Assembly (NCBI GenBank): GCA_030998225.1
Contig: JAPYXD010000475.1
Span: 1,302,001 to 1,366,000 of the forward strand
Length of the DNA: 64,000 nucleotides
Reading direction: 5' to 3'
Source of the DNA: Diplolepis rosae
Taxonomy: Eukaryota; Arthropoda; Insecta; Hymenoptera; Diplolepididae
The notes beneath the pieces were generated by a model. That model saw only the letters and a list, made by a program, of their open reading frames with translations, was not told the DNA's origin and ran no database searches. Positions within the stretch are counted from its first letter, which is position 1, and every line of letters begins with the position of its first letter. The position numbers and the translations under genes were made by a program. This document shows positions 11,601 through 23,385 of the stretch, in pieces.

Positions 11601-14480
11601 TAACATCGTTATTTAACCAAAAATCGAAATTACTTAATTTTCTACTTTTTCCAAAAGGCATTACACTCAGGCCATTAATTTCCTTGATTGCGTATTGCTT
11701 GTAAATGTCCATTAAACCTATTTGTTTATAACCTTGTTTAGGTAACAAAAATCGAAATTACTTCATTTTCTACTTTTTTAACAACGTATTACAATCTGGG
11801 ATTAATTTCGTTCATTGCGTACTGCTTGTCAATGTCTATTAAAATTATTTGTTTATAATCTTGTAGAGTTAACTAAATTCGAAATTACTTAATTTTCTAC
11901 TTTTTCAACAACGCATTACACTCTGGACATCAATTTCGTTCATTGCGTATTGCTTGTAACTGTTTATTCAAACTTATTTTTCATAACATCGTTATTTATC
12001 CAAAAAACGAGATTACATAATTTTTTACTTTTTCAACAACGTATTAAATTATGGACGTTAATTTCGAACACTGCGTATTGCTTGTAAATGTCTATTAAAC
12101 CTATTTGTTTATAAGCTTGTTTAGTTAACAAAAATCGAAATTACTTAATTTTCTACTTTTTTAACAACGCATTACACTCTGGACATTAATTTCGTTCATT
12201 GTATACTGATTGTAAATGTCTATTAAACTTATTTGTTTATAACCTTGTTTAGTTAACAAAAATCGAAATTACATAATTTTCTACTTTTCAACATTGCATT
12301 ACGCTCTGGACATTTATTTCCTTGATTGCGTATTGCTTGTAAATGTCAATTAAACCTATTTGTTTATAACCTTGTTTAGGTAACAAAAATCGAAATTACT
12401 TCACTTTCCACTTTTTTAGCAATGCATTACACTCTGGCCATTAATTTCGTTCTTTGTGTATTCCTTATGAATGTTTATCAAACTTATTATTCATAACATC
12501 GTTATTTAACCAAAAATCGAAATTACTTAATTTTCTACTTTTTCCAAAAGGCATTACACTCAGGCCATTAATTTCCTTGATTGCGTATTGCTTGTAAATG
12601 TCTATTAAACCTATTTGTTAATAAGCTTGTTTAGTTGACAAAAATTGAAATTACTCAATTTCCTACTCTTTCAACGACGCATTACTCTCTGGACATCAAT
12701 TTCCATGATTGCGTATTGCTTGTAAATGTCTATTAAACCAATTTGTTTATAACCTTGTTTAGGTAACAAAAATCGAAATTACTTCCTTTTTTACTTTTTT
12801 AACAGCGTATTACAATCTGGGATTAATTTCGTTCATTGCGTACTGCTTGTCAATGTCTATTAAAATTATTTGTTTATAATCTTGTAGAGTTAACAAAAAT
12901 CGAAATTACTTAATTTTCTACTCTTTCAACAACGCATTACACTCTGGTCATCAATTTCGTTCATTGCGTATTGCTTGTAACTGCTTATTCAAACTTATTT
13001 TTCATAACATCGTTATTTATCCAAAAAACGAGATTACATAATTTTCTACTTTTTCAACAACGTATTAAATTATGGACGTTAATTTCGAACACTGCGTATT
13101 GCTTGTAAATGTCTATTAAACCTATTTGTTCATAACCTTGTTTAGGTAACAAAAATCGAAATTACTTCACTTTCCACTTTTTTAGCAATGCATTACACTC
13201 TGGCCATTAATTTCGTTCTTTGTGTATTCCTTATGAATGTTTATCAAACTTATTATTCGTAACATCGTTATTTAACCAAAAATCGAAATTACTTAATTTT
13301 CTACTTTTTCCAAAAGGCATTACACTCAGGCCATTAATTTCCTTGATTGCGTATCGCTTGTAAATGTCTATTAAACCTATTTGTTTATAAGCTTGTTTAG
13401 TTGACAAAAATTGAAATTACTCAATTTCCTACTCTTTCAACAACGCATTACACTCTGGACATCAATCTCCATGATTGCGTATTGCTTGTAAATGTCAATT
13501 AAACCTATTTGTTTATAACCTTGTTTAGGTAACAAAAATCGAAATTACTTCATTTTCTACTTTTTTAACAACGTATTACAATCTGGGATTAATTTCGTTC
13601 ATTGCGTACTGCTTGTCAATGTCTATTAAAATTATTTGTTTATAATCTTGTAGAGTTAACAAAAATCGAAATTACTAAATTTTCTACTTTTTCAACAACG
13701 CATTACACTCTGGACATCAATTTCGTTCATTGCGTATTGCTTGTAACTTTCTATTAAACTTATTTGTTTATAACCTTGTTTAGTTAACAAAAATCGAAAT
13801 TACATAATTTTCTACTTTTTCAACATTGCATTACGCTCTGGACATTTATTTCCTTGATTGCGTATTGCTTGTAAATGTCTATTAAACCTATTTGTTTATA
13901 AGCTTGTTTAGTTAACAAAAATCGAAATTACTTAATTTTCTACTTTTTCAACAGATCATTACAATCTGGACATTAATTTCGTTCATTGTATACTGATTGT
14001 AAATGTCTATTAAACTTATTTGTTTATAACCTTGTTTAGTTAACAAAAATCGAAATTACGTAATTTTCTACTTTTTCGACATTGCATTACGCTCTGGACA
14101 TTTATTTCCTTGATTGCGTATTGCTTGTAAATGTAAATTAAACCTATTTGTTTATAACCTTGTTTAGGTAACAAAAATCGAAATTACTTCACTTTCCACT
14201 TTTTTAGCAATGCATTACACTCTGGCCATTAATTTCGTTCTTTGTGTATTCCTTATGAATGTTTATCAAACTTATTATTCATAACATCGTTATTTAACGA
14301 AAAATCGAAATTACTTAATTTTCTACTTTTTCCAAAAGGCATTACACTCAGGCCATTAATTTCCTTGATTGCGTATTGCTTGTAACTGTTTATTCAAACT
14401 TATTTTTCATAACATCGTTATTTAACCAAAAAACGAGATTACATAATTTTCTACTTTTTCAACAACGCATTAAATTGTGG
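5651..14480 (+). repeat. 128-bp satellite array, block B1 (higher-order repeats)
   Basis: This continues the block A monomers in the same orientation. ATTATGGACG markers fall at 6813, 7706, 8472, 9238, 12048 and 13069. The spacings between consecutive markers are 893, 766, 766, 2810 and 1021 bp. The six-monomer (766-bp) unit at 7706-8471 is followed directly by a near-identical copy at 8472-9237. Rare variants show longer-range copying: TTACGAATATTTATCAATC occurs at 5951 and 10166 (offset 4215) and again near 14764. No gene is seen. Confidence 0.96.
8472..10004 (+). repeat. Duplicated 1.5-kb satellite block, copy 2
   Basis: This is the partner of 2938-4470 at offset 5534 bp, sharing the same rare variants (CACTTTTTGAGCAATG, CAACCTTATTATTC, AACCGAAATTAC). 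It ends where the 4215-bp-offset copy of the 5.8-6.6 kb segment begins, so the region is a patchwork of exchanged blocks. Confidence 0.85.
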
Positions 14481-17400
14481 ACGTTAATTTTGAACATTGC
14501 GTATTGCTTGTAAATGTCTATTAATCTTATTTGTTTATAACCTTGTTTAGTTAACGAAAATCGAAATTACATAATTTTCTACTTTTTCAACAATGCATTA
14601 CGCTCTGGACATTTATTTCCTTGTTTGCGTATTGCTTGTAAATGTCTATTAAACCTATTTTTTTATAACCTTGTTTAGGTAACAAAAATCGAAATTACTT
14701 CATTTTCTACTTTTTCAACATTGCATTACGCTCTGGACATTTATTTCCTTGATTGCGTATTGCTTACGAATATTTATCAATCTTATTTGTTTATAACATT
14801 GTTTATTTGACATAAATCGGAATTACTCAATTTTCTTCTTTTTCAACAAAGCATTACAATCTGGACATCAATTTCGTTCATTGCGTATTGCTTGTAACTG
14901 TTTCTTCAAACTTATTTTTCATAACATCGTTATTTAACCAAAAAACGATATTACATTATTTTCTACTTCTTCAACAATGCATTAAATTGTGGACGTTAAT
15001 TTCGAACAATGCGTATTGCTTGTAAATGTCTATTAAACCTATTTGTTTATAAACTTGTATAGTTAACAAAAATCGAAATTACTCAATTTTCTACTTTTTC
15101 AACAACGCATTACACTCTGGACATTAATTTCGTTCATTGCGTCTTGCCTGTAAATGTCTATTAAACCTATTGGTTTATAACCTTGTTTAGTTAACAAAAA
15201 TCGAAATTACATAATTTTCTACTTTTTTAACAACGCATTACACTCTGGACATTAATTTCGTTCACTGTATACTGATTGTAAATGTCTATTAAACTTATTT
15301 GTTTATAACCTTGTTTAGTTAACAAAAATCGAAATTACATAATTTTCTACTTTTTTAACAACGCATTACACTCTGGACATTAATTTCGTTCACTGTATAC
15401 TGATTGTAAATGTCTATTAAACTTATTTGTTTATAACCTTGTTTAGTTAACAAAAATCGAAATTACATAATTTTCTACTTTTTCAACATTGCATTACGCT
15501 CTGGACATTTATTTCCTTGATTGCGTCTTGCCTGTAAATGTCAATTAAACTTATTTGTTTATAACCTTGTTTATTTAACAAAAATCGAAATTACTTAATT
15601 TTCTACTTTTTCAACAACGCATTACACTCTCCACATCAATTTCGTTTATTGCGTATTGCTTGTAACTGTTTCTTCAAACTTATTTTTCATAATATCGTTA
15701 TTTAACCAGAAAACGATATTACATAATTTTTTACTTTTTCAACAATGCATTAAATTGTGGACGTTAATTTCGAACATTGCGTATTGCTTGTAAATGTCTA
15801 TTAAACCTATTTGTTTATAAACTTGTATAGTTAACAAATACCGAGATTACATAATTTTCAACTTTTTCAACAACGCATTAAATTATGGTCGTTAATTTCG
15901 AAGATTGCGTATTGCTTGTAAATGTCTATTAAACTTATTTGTTTATAACCTTCTTTAGTTAACAAAAATCGAAATTACATAATTTTCTACCTTTTGAACA
16001 TTGCATTACGCTCTGGACATTTATTTCCTTGTTTGCGTATTGCTTGTAAATGTCTATTAAACCTATTTTTTTATAACCTTGTTTAGGTAACAAAAATCGA
16101 AATCACTTCATTTTCTACTTTTTTAACAACGCATTACACTGCGGCCATTAATTTCGTTCATTCTGTATTGCTTATGATTGTTTATCAAACTTATTATTCA
16201 TAACATCGTCATTTAACCAAAATTCGAAATTACTTAATTTTCCACTTTTTCAACAAAGCATTACACTCTGGCCAATAATTACTTTCATTGTGTACTGATT
16301 GTTAAAGTTTATCAAACTTATTTGTATATAACATTGTTTAGTTTACAAAAATCAAAATTACTCAACTTTCTACTTTTTCCAAAAGGCATTATACTGTGGC
16401 CATTAATTTCCTTGATTGCGTATTGCTTGTAAATGTCTATTAAACCTATTTGTTTATAACCTTGTTTAGGTAACAAAAATCGAAATTACTTAATTTTCCA
16501 CTTTTTTAACAACGCATTACACTGCGGCCATTAATTTCGTTCATTCTGTATTGCTTTTGATTGTTTATCATACTTATTATTCATAACATCGTCATTTAAC
16601 CAAAATTCGAAATTACTTAATTTTCCACTTTTTTAACAATGCTATACACTCTGGACATCAATTTCGTTCATTGCGTATTGCTTGTAACTGTTTCTTCAAA
16701 CTTATTTTTCATAACATCGTTATTTAACCAAAAAACGATATTACATAATTTTCTACTTCTTCAACAATGCATTAAATTGTGGACGTTAATTTCGAACAAT
16801 GCGTATTGCTTGTAAATGTCTATTAAACCTATTTGTTTATAACCTTGTTTAGGTAATAAAAATCGAAATTACATCATTTTCCACTTTTTTAACAACGCAT
16901 TACACTGCGGCCATTAAATTCGTTCATTCCGTATTGCTTATGATTGTTTATCATACTTATTATTCATAACATCGTCATTTAACAAAAATCCAAATTTCTT
17001 AATTTTCCACTTTTTCAACAACGCATTACACTCTGGACATTAGTTTCGTTCATTGCGTAATGCTTGTAAATGTCAATTAAACTTATTTGTTTATAAGATT
17101 GTTAATTTAACAAAATCGAAATTACTTAACTTTCTGGTTGTTAGCAACGCATTACACGCGGGACATTAGTTACGTTTATTACGTATTGATTGTGAATGTT
17201 TATGTAGCTTATTTTTATATAACATTGCTCAGTTAAGAAAAATTGAAATTACTTAATTTCCTACTCTTTCAACAACGCATTACACTCTGGACATCAATTT
17301 TCTTGATTGCGTATTGCTTGTAAATGTCTATTAAACCTATTTGTTTATAACCTTGTTTAGGTAACAAAAATCGAAATTACTTCATTTTCTACTTTTTTAA

Positions 17401-20400
17401 CAAAGTATTACAATCTGGGATTAATTTCGTTCATTGCGTACTGCTTGTCAATGTCTATTAAAATTATTTGTTTATAATATTGTATAGTTAACAAAAATCG
17501 AAATTACTTAATTTTCTACTTTTTCAACAACCCATTACACTCTGGACATCAATTTCGTTCATTGCGTATTGCTTGTAACTGTTTATTCAAACTTATCATT
17601 CATAACATCGTTATTTAACCAAAAACCGAGATTACATAATTTTCAACTTTTTCAACAACGCATTAAATTATGGTCGTTAATTTCGAAGATTGCGTATTGC
17701 TTGTAAATGTCTATTAAACCTATTTGTTTATAACCTTGTTTAGGTAACAAAAATCCAAATTTCTTAATTTTCCACTTTTTCAACAACGCATTACACTCTG
17801 GACATTAATTTCGTTCATTGCGTATTGCTTGTAACTGTTTATTCAAACTTATTATTCATAACATCGTTATTTAACCAAAAAACGAGATTACATAATTTTC
17901 TACTTTTTCAACAACGCATTAAATTATGGTCGTTAATTTCGAAGATTGCGTATTGCTTGTAAATGTCTATTAAATCTATTTGTTTATAACCTTGTTTAGG
18001 TAATAAAAATCGAAATTACATCATTTTCCACTTTTTTAGCAATGCATTACACTCTGGCCATTAATTTCGTTCTTTGTGTATTGATTGTGAATGTTTATCA
18101 AACTTATTTGTTTATTACATTGTTTATTTTACAAAAATCGAAATTACTTATTTTTCCACATTTTTAACAACGCATAAAACTCTGGCCATTAATTTCGTTC
18201 ATTGTGTATATCTTTTAAATGTTTATTCAAACTTATTATTCATAACATCGTTATTTAACCATAAATCGAAATTACTTAATTTTCTACCTCTTCAACAACG
18301 CATAACACTCTGGACATTAATTTTGTTCATTGTGTACTGATTGTTAATGTTTATCAAAGTTATGTGTATATAACATTGTTTAGTTAACAAAAATCAAAAT
18401 TACCTAATTTTCTACTTTTTCAACAATATATTACAATCTGGACATTAATTTCGTTCATTGTGTATTGATTGTGAATTTTTATTCAAACTTATATGTTTGT
18501 AACATTGTTTATTTAACAAAATCGAAATTACTCAACTTTCTACTTTTTCCAAAAGGCATTACAATCTGGACATTAATTTCGTTCATTGTATACTGATTGT
18601 AAATGTCTATTAAACTTATTTGTTCATAACATTGCTCAGTTAACAAAAATTGAAATTACTCAATTTCCTACTCTTTCAACCACGCATTACACTCTGGACA
18701 TCAATTTCCTTGATTGAGTATTGCTTGTAAATGTCTATTGAACCTATTTGTTTATAACCTGGTTTAGGTAACAAAAATCGAAATTACTTCATTTTCTACT
18801 TTTTTAACGAAGTATTACAATCTCGGATTAATTTCGTTCATTGCGTACTGCTTGTAACTTTTTATTCAAACTTATTATTCATAACATCGTTATTTAACCA
18901 AAAAACGAGATTACATAATTTTCTACTTTATAAGCTTGTTTAGTTAACAAAAATCGTTATTACTTAATTTTCTACTTTTTCAACAATGCATACAATCTAG
19001 ACATTAATTTCGTTCATTGTATACTGATTGTAAATGTCTATTAAACTAATTTGTTTATAACCTTGTTTGGTTAACAAAAATCGAAATTACATAATTTTCT
19101 ACTTTTTCAACATTGCATTACGCTCTGGACATTTATTTCCTTGATTGCGTATTGCTTGTAAATGTCTATTAAACCTATTTGTTTATAACCTTGTTTAGGT
19201 AACAAAAATTGAAATTACTTAATTTTCTACTTCTTCAACAACGCATAACACTCTGGCCATGAATTTCGTTCATTGTGTATTGCTTGTGAATGTTTAACAC
19301 ACTCATTTCTTTATAACATTGTTTATTTGAAAAAAATCGGAATTACTCAATTTTCTACTTTTTCAGCAACGCATTACAATCTGGACATTAATTTCGTTCA
19401 TTGCTTATTGCTTGTCAATGTCTATTAAACCTTTTTGTTTATAATCTTTTATAGTTAACAAAAGTCGAAATTAATTCATTTTCCACATTTTTAACAACGC
19501 ATTACACTCTGGCCAATAATTTCGTTCATTGTCTATTGCTTGTAAATGTCATTTATACTTTTTTGTTTATAACATTGTTTATTTAACAAAATCGAAATTA
19601 CTCAACTTTCTACTTTTTCCAAAAGGCATTTCACTCTGGACATTAATTTCGGTCAATGTGAATTGCTTTTGAATGTTTATCAAACTTATTTTTTATAGCA
19701 CTGTTTATTTAACAAAATCGAAACTACTTAACTTTATACTTATTCAACAACGCATTACACTCTGGACATTAATTTAGTTCATTGTGTAATGCTTGTAAAT
19801 GTCAATTAAACTTATTTGTTTAAAAACTTGTTCAGTTAACAAAATCAAAATTATTTAACTTTCTGGTTTTTCAACAAAACATTACACTCGGGACATTAAT
19901 TTCGTTCATTGCGTATTGATTGTGAATGTTTATGTAGCTTATTTGTATATAACATTGCTCAGTTAATAAGTATTGAAATTACTGAATTTCCTACTCTTTC
20001 AACAACGCATTACACTGTGGACATCAATTTCGTTCATTGCGTATTGCTTGTAAATATCTATTGAATTTAATTGCTTATAACTTTGTTTATTTGACAAAAA
20101 TCGGAATTACTCAATTTTCTACTTTTTCAGCAACGCATTGCACTCTGGACATTAATTTCGTTCATTGCGTATTGCTTGTGAATGTTATTTAAACTTTTTT
20201 GTTTATAAAATTGATTATTTGACAAAAATCGAAATTACCCAATTTCCAACTTTTCAAGAACGCATTACACACTGGACATTAACTACGTTCATTGTGTATT
20301 GCTTGTGAATGTTTATCAAACTCATTTGTTTATAACATTGTTTATTTGACAAAATTGGAATTACTGAATTTTCTACGTTTTCAACAACGCATTACACTCT

Positions 20401-21240
20401 GGACATTATTTCCGTTCATTGTGTAATGCTTGTAAATGTCAATTAATCTTATTTGTTTATAACCTTGTTAAGTTAACAAAATCAAAATTATTTAACTTTC
20501 TGGTTTTCAAGAACGCATTACACTCTGGACATTAACTACGTTCTTCGTGTATTGCTTGTGAATGTTTATCAAACTCATTTGTTTATAACATTGTTTATTT
20601 AACATAATCGAAACTACTTTACTTTATACTTTTTCAACGACGCATTACACTCTGGACATTAATTCCGTTCAATGTATAATGCTTGTAAATGTCAATTAAA
20701 CTTATTTGTTTATAACACTGTTAATTTAACAAAATCGAAATTATTTAACTTTCTGGTTTTTCAACAACGCATTACAGTCGGGACATTAGTTACGTTTATT
20801 GCGTATTGATTGTGAATGTTTATGTAGCTTATTTGTATATAACCTTGCTCAGTTAACAAAAATTGAAATTACTCAATTTCCTACTCTTTCAACAATGCAT
20901 TACACTCTGGACATCAATTTCCATGATTGCGTATTGCTTGTAAATGTCTATTAAACCTATTTGTTTATAACCTTGTTTAGGTAACAAAAATCGAAATTAC
21001 TTCATTTTCTACTTTTTTAACAACGTATTACAATCTGGGATTAATTTCGTTCATTGCGTACTGCTTGTCAATGTCTATTACAATTATTTGTTTGTAATCT
21101 TGTAGAGTTAACAAAAATCGAAATTACTTAATTTTCTACTTTTTCAACAACGCATTACACTCTGGACATCAATTTCTTTCATTGCGTACTGCTTGTAACT
21201 GTTTATTCAAACTTATTATTCATAACATCGTTATTTAACC
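14481..21240 (+). repeat. 128-bp satellite array, block B2 (heterogeneous monomers)
   Basis: Same orientation and period, but monomers are more diverged and mixed. Types such as ACTTTCTGGTTTTTCAACAA with GGGACATTAGTTACG, and CATTTAAACTTTTTTG, appear only from here on. A truncated monomer junction (TTCTACTTTATAAGCTTG, near 18921) breaks the 128-bp phase and recurs at the right edge of the retrotransposon (26540). An open frame at 18074-18340 is a satellite translation without codon or homology support. No gene is seen. Confidence 0.94.
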
Positions 21241-21263
21241 AAAAAAAAAAAAAAAAAAAAAAA
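21241..21263 (+). repeat. A23 homopolymer at the 5' junction of the retrotransposon
   Basis: A run of 23 A follows the satellite word TTATTTAACC. Intact monomers of this type read TTATTTAACCAAAAAACGAG with six A. About six of the bases can therefore be target sequence and about 17 are extra. The run sits at the 5' end of a + strand element, where a poly(A) tail is not expected. Confidence 0.9.
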
Positions 21264-22067
21264 CCCCTCCCCTCGGACTGGTACCTTGACGAAGTCCTTC
21301 TCTTGGCTATGCCAAAAAGACGGGTGGGGAGGCTTAGCAGACGGCCCTCGGGTCATGGAGGTTGTAGTGTCCCGATGAATGGGTGAACAAATGCAGGGGG
21401 CTCTATAGACGGGCATCTTCCCATTGCGTGAAGGGTGCCCTATAAACGGGTCTATCCCAGGTTGAGAGTGGGGGACGCTATAAATGCGTCTATCCCTATG
21501 CATGGAGAAGGATGTATGCTCCAGGTAGCGGCGCCGAGAGTGAGTCTGCGAGTGCTTGTGAGGATTGAGTGAACTGAACGAATGTCAGCGCCGCATGACT
21601 GTGATATGTGTCCTTCGAATGCGAGAGGAGAACCTATAGACGGTCTCCCTCTTGAAAGGGGCTAAGAGCGAATTGGTGTATGGAATCTCCTGGGGGACAC
21701 TGCAAAGCCTCCGCAGTCTGCGACCAAAAACAGTCCAAACGATCGTTTCCGTATGGCATCCCACTGGGAGTGCTTCGTCGCCGAGTGGTGTCTTCCCCGG
21801 CCCACGAGGAGGCGAGGCTGCTGTGAGCCTAGCTCTGCCGAGGTGGTGTGCCATGCGGGATCAGAAGCCAGCCCCTTCGGGACCTTGATCAGGTAGTGCG
21901 TATTGAACACAGGTGTCGGAGCCTGTGTTGCTTCGGGCGAGTCCGGTCTGTCCGTGTATTCCGGGACCGGCTAAGCGGAGGTTGGGCCTCAGGGAACTGG
22001 GGTAGGACTTCGGTAGTCGTTCCGACCCGCTCCTCTACGCACGATGCGCTGGTAAAATGAATGATTT
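21264..22067 (+). promoter_or_regulatory. Retrotransposon 5' UTR
   Basis: 804 bp of GC-rich sequence without a convincing frame; open frames here are short and on both strands. Non-LTR elements carry an internal promoter in this region, but no core motif can be assigned confidently. Several ATGs precede ORF1, including 22057 and 22061 immediately upstream, so ORF1 initiation would require leaky scanning or internal entry. Confidence 0.7.
21401..21498 (+). repeat. Imperfect ~37-bp tandem repeats in the 5' UTR
   Basis: Three copies share a core like CTATARACGGGTCTATCCC and start at about 21401, 21438 and 21476. Their tails are related purine-rich sequence (GAAGGGTG, GAGAGTGGGG, GGAGAAGGAT). 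A fourth core, CCTATAGACGGTCTCCCTC, lies apart at 21633. Repeated 5' UTR units are known in several non-LTR families and may hold promoter elements. Confidence 0.65.
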
Positions 22068-23385
22068 ATGGATATTAAAAAAAAAACTGTGGGGAAAATG
22101 GACTTGGGTGCTTCATCAGGAGCTGAGGGATGGAGAGACGTCTTTCAGCTCCTGAAGGAGCAAAACGAGAAAATGGAAAAACTAGCCAGGGCCCTGAGCG
22201 TAATACAAGAGGGTATGCTCAGGAACAACCCTGGCTTCGTAAAAGATTCTGTTAACGAGGCAGCTGAGGTGTTGGGCGGTATGCTCAACACCCACAGGTG
22301 CCTTCTTGAAAGCGGGGTGGAACTCCAGAAGAGGCTGGAGACCCACCCCGCCTCGAAAAAAATAGGTGTCTTTCGGAGACTGCGCTCTGCGTCTCTGTGA
22401 GACACCCCAAACTTTCAGACGAATGGTGAGAAGAGGGCAGCCCCCTCCCCCCCTCAGGAAAGAACTCCTAAGAGGGGGAAGGGCGGCCCGTCACCGTCGT
22501 ATGCACAGGTGGCCAAGAGCCAGGCCCCGATTAAAGATGGGGACTGGAAAGTGGTCGCCAAAAAGAAAAAAAAAAAAGAAAAAAGTAGATACGGAGAGAA
22601 AGGCGAAGGACCCTGTGCAAGAAGCACAGCGTACAAACGCCAAGAGAACTTCGAAGCGCTCCTCGCCCGCTAGGTCGGGCGACGCCATCAAGGTGTCGGC
22701 GAAGGACGGCCAGTCCTACGCCGAAATCTTGAAGGAAATGAAGGCGAAAGTCGACCCCCGGAATGCAGGACTTGAGGTCCTGTCTATCCGGAGGACCAGG
22801 AAGGAAGAAGTCCTTCTGGTACTCAAAAAGGGGGGAGATGTTTCGGCCTTCCGCAAGGTGCTCGATCAGGCGGTCGGGGAGAGGGCAGAGATTTCAGCCC
22901 TGGTCTCGACGAGGTCCCTTGAAATTAGGGACCTCGACGAGACCGTTGAAAAAGAGGAGGTTGTGTCTGCCCTGTGCTTGGCACTGGGCAGACCGGCTTT
23001 TGAGGTGTCCTGCAGTCTCTTCACCCGCTTTGGTGGGGTGAAGACTGCAGTGATCCGCCTGGCTGAGACAGACGCCGCGCGTCTGCTTCAGCTAGGTAAA
23101 CTGAGGATCGGGTGGGTTGCGTGCCGCATTCGTGGGCACGTGGAAGTCGCCCGCTGCTTCAGGTGCCTTGGTTACGGCCATGGGTCCCGGGGCTGCAGCA
23201 ACCCCGACAGAAAAAACGTCTGTTGGAGATGCGGCGCCACGGGACACTTGGCCAGGAGTTGTAAGGCGCCACCAAAGTGCCTGACATGCATAGACAGGGG
23301 CGACAAAGATGTCGCCCATGTGTCAGGGAGCGGCTCCTGTCCGGTCTTCCGGGAAGAGCGTCGGAGGTTGAGAGGCAGGAATTGA
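22068..23385 (+). pseudogene. Retrotransposon ORF1 (gag-like nucleic-acid-binding protein), broken
   Basis: ORF1 protein of R1-clade elements coats the element RNA. The ATG at 22068 opens a frame encoding 110 residues with a predicted coiled-coil-like stretch (about residues 20-55), ending at TGA 22398-22400. The same frame continues past the TGA with the gag-like words PSYAQVAK and DGDWKVVAKKKK up to the A-rich tract at 22560-22583. There the frame must shift (net +1) to continue with SYAEILKEMKAK and the rest. The C-terminus has two perfect C-x2-C-x4-H-x4-C knuckles at 23155-23196 and 23221-23262. A third, C-x2-C-x9-H-x6-C, is at 23278-23340. Full span is about 439 codons, a reasonable size for the clade. 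The last 100 nt overlap ORF2 in another frame. The TGA could be a nonsense mutation, or paired indels near the A7 run at 22356-22362. Confidence 0.85.
22560..22583 (+). other. A-rich tract where ORF1 changes frame
   Basis: The sequence is a near-pure A tract interrupted by two G, encoding a lysine-rich, probably nuclear-localising stretch. Upstream, the gag-like reading is in the frame of the 22068 ATG. Downstream, the zinc-knuckle half is one base on. This is an indel or a homopolymer sequencing error. A programmed shift is possible but nothing beyond the slippery A run supports it. Confidence 0.7.

Noticed and set aside
22366..22560. N-terminal part of the +1-frame ORF as the real ORF1 start
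   Set aside because: It opens at a GTG and is rich in Arg/Pro without gag-like words. The frame of ATG 22068 gives the expected SYAQVAK and WKVVAKK sequence over the same bases.
22560..22583. Programmed ribosomal frameshift in ORF1
   Set aside because: The A tract is slippery, but there is no visible downstream stimulatory structure and the ORF has another disruption nearby. Indel or read error is simpler.
21231..22691. Short open frames on both strands in the 5' UTR and over ORF1 (for example 21585-21854 minus, 22145-22405 minus)
   Set aside because: They are shadows in GC-rich sequence, lack retrotransposon or other domain motifs, and conflict with the well-supported + strand ORFs.
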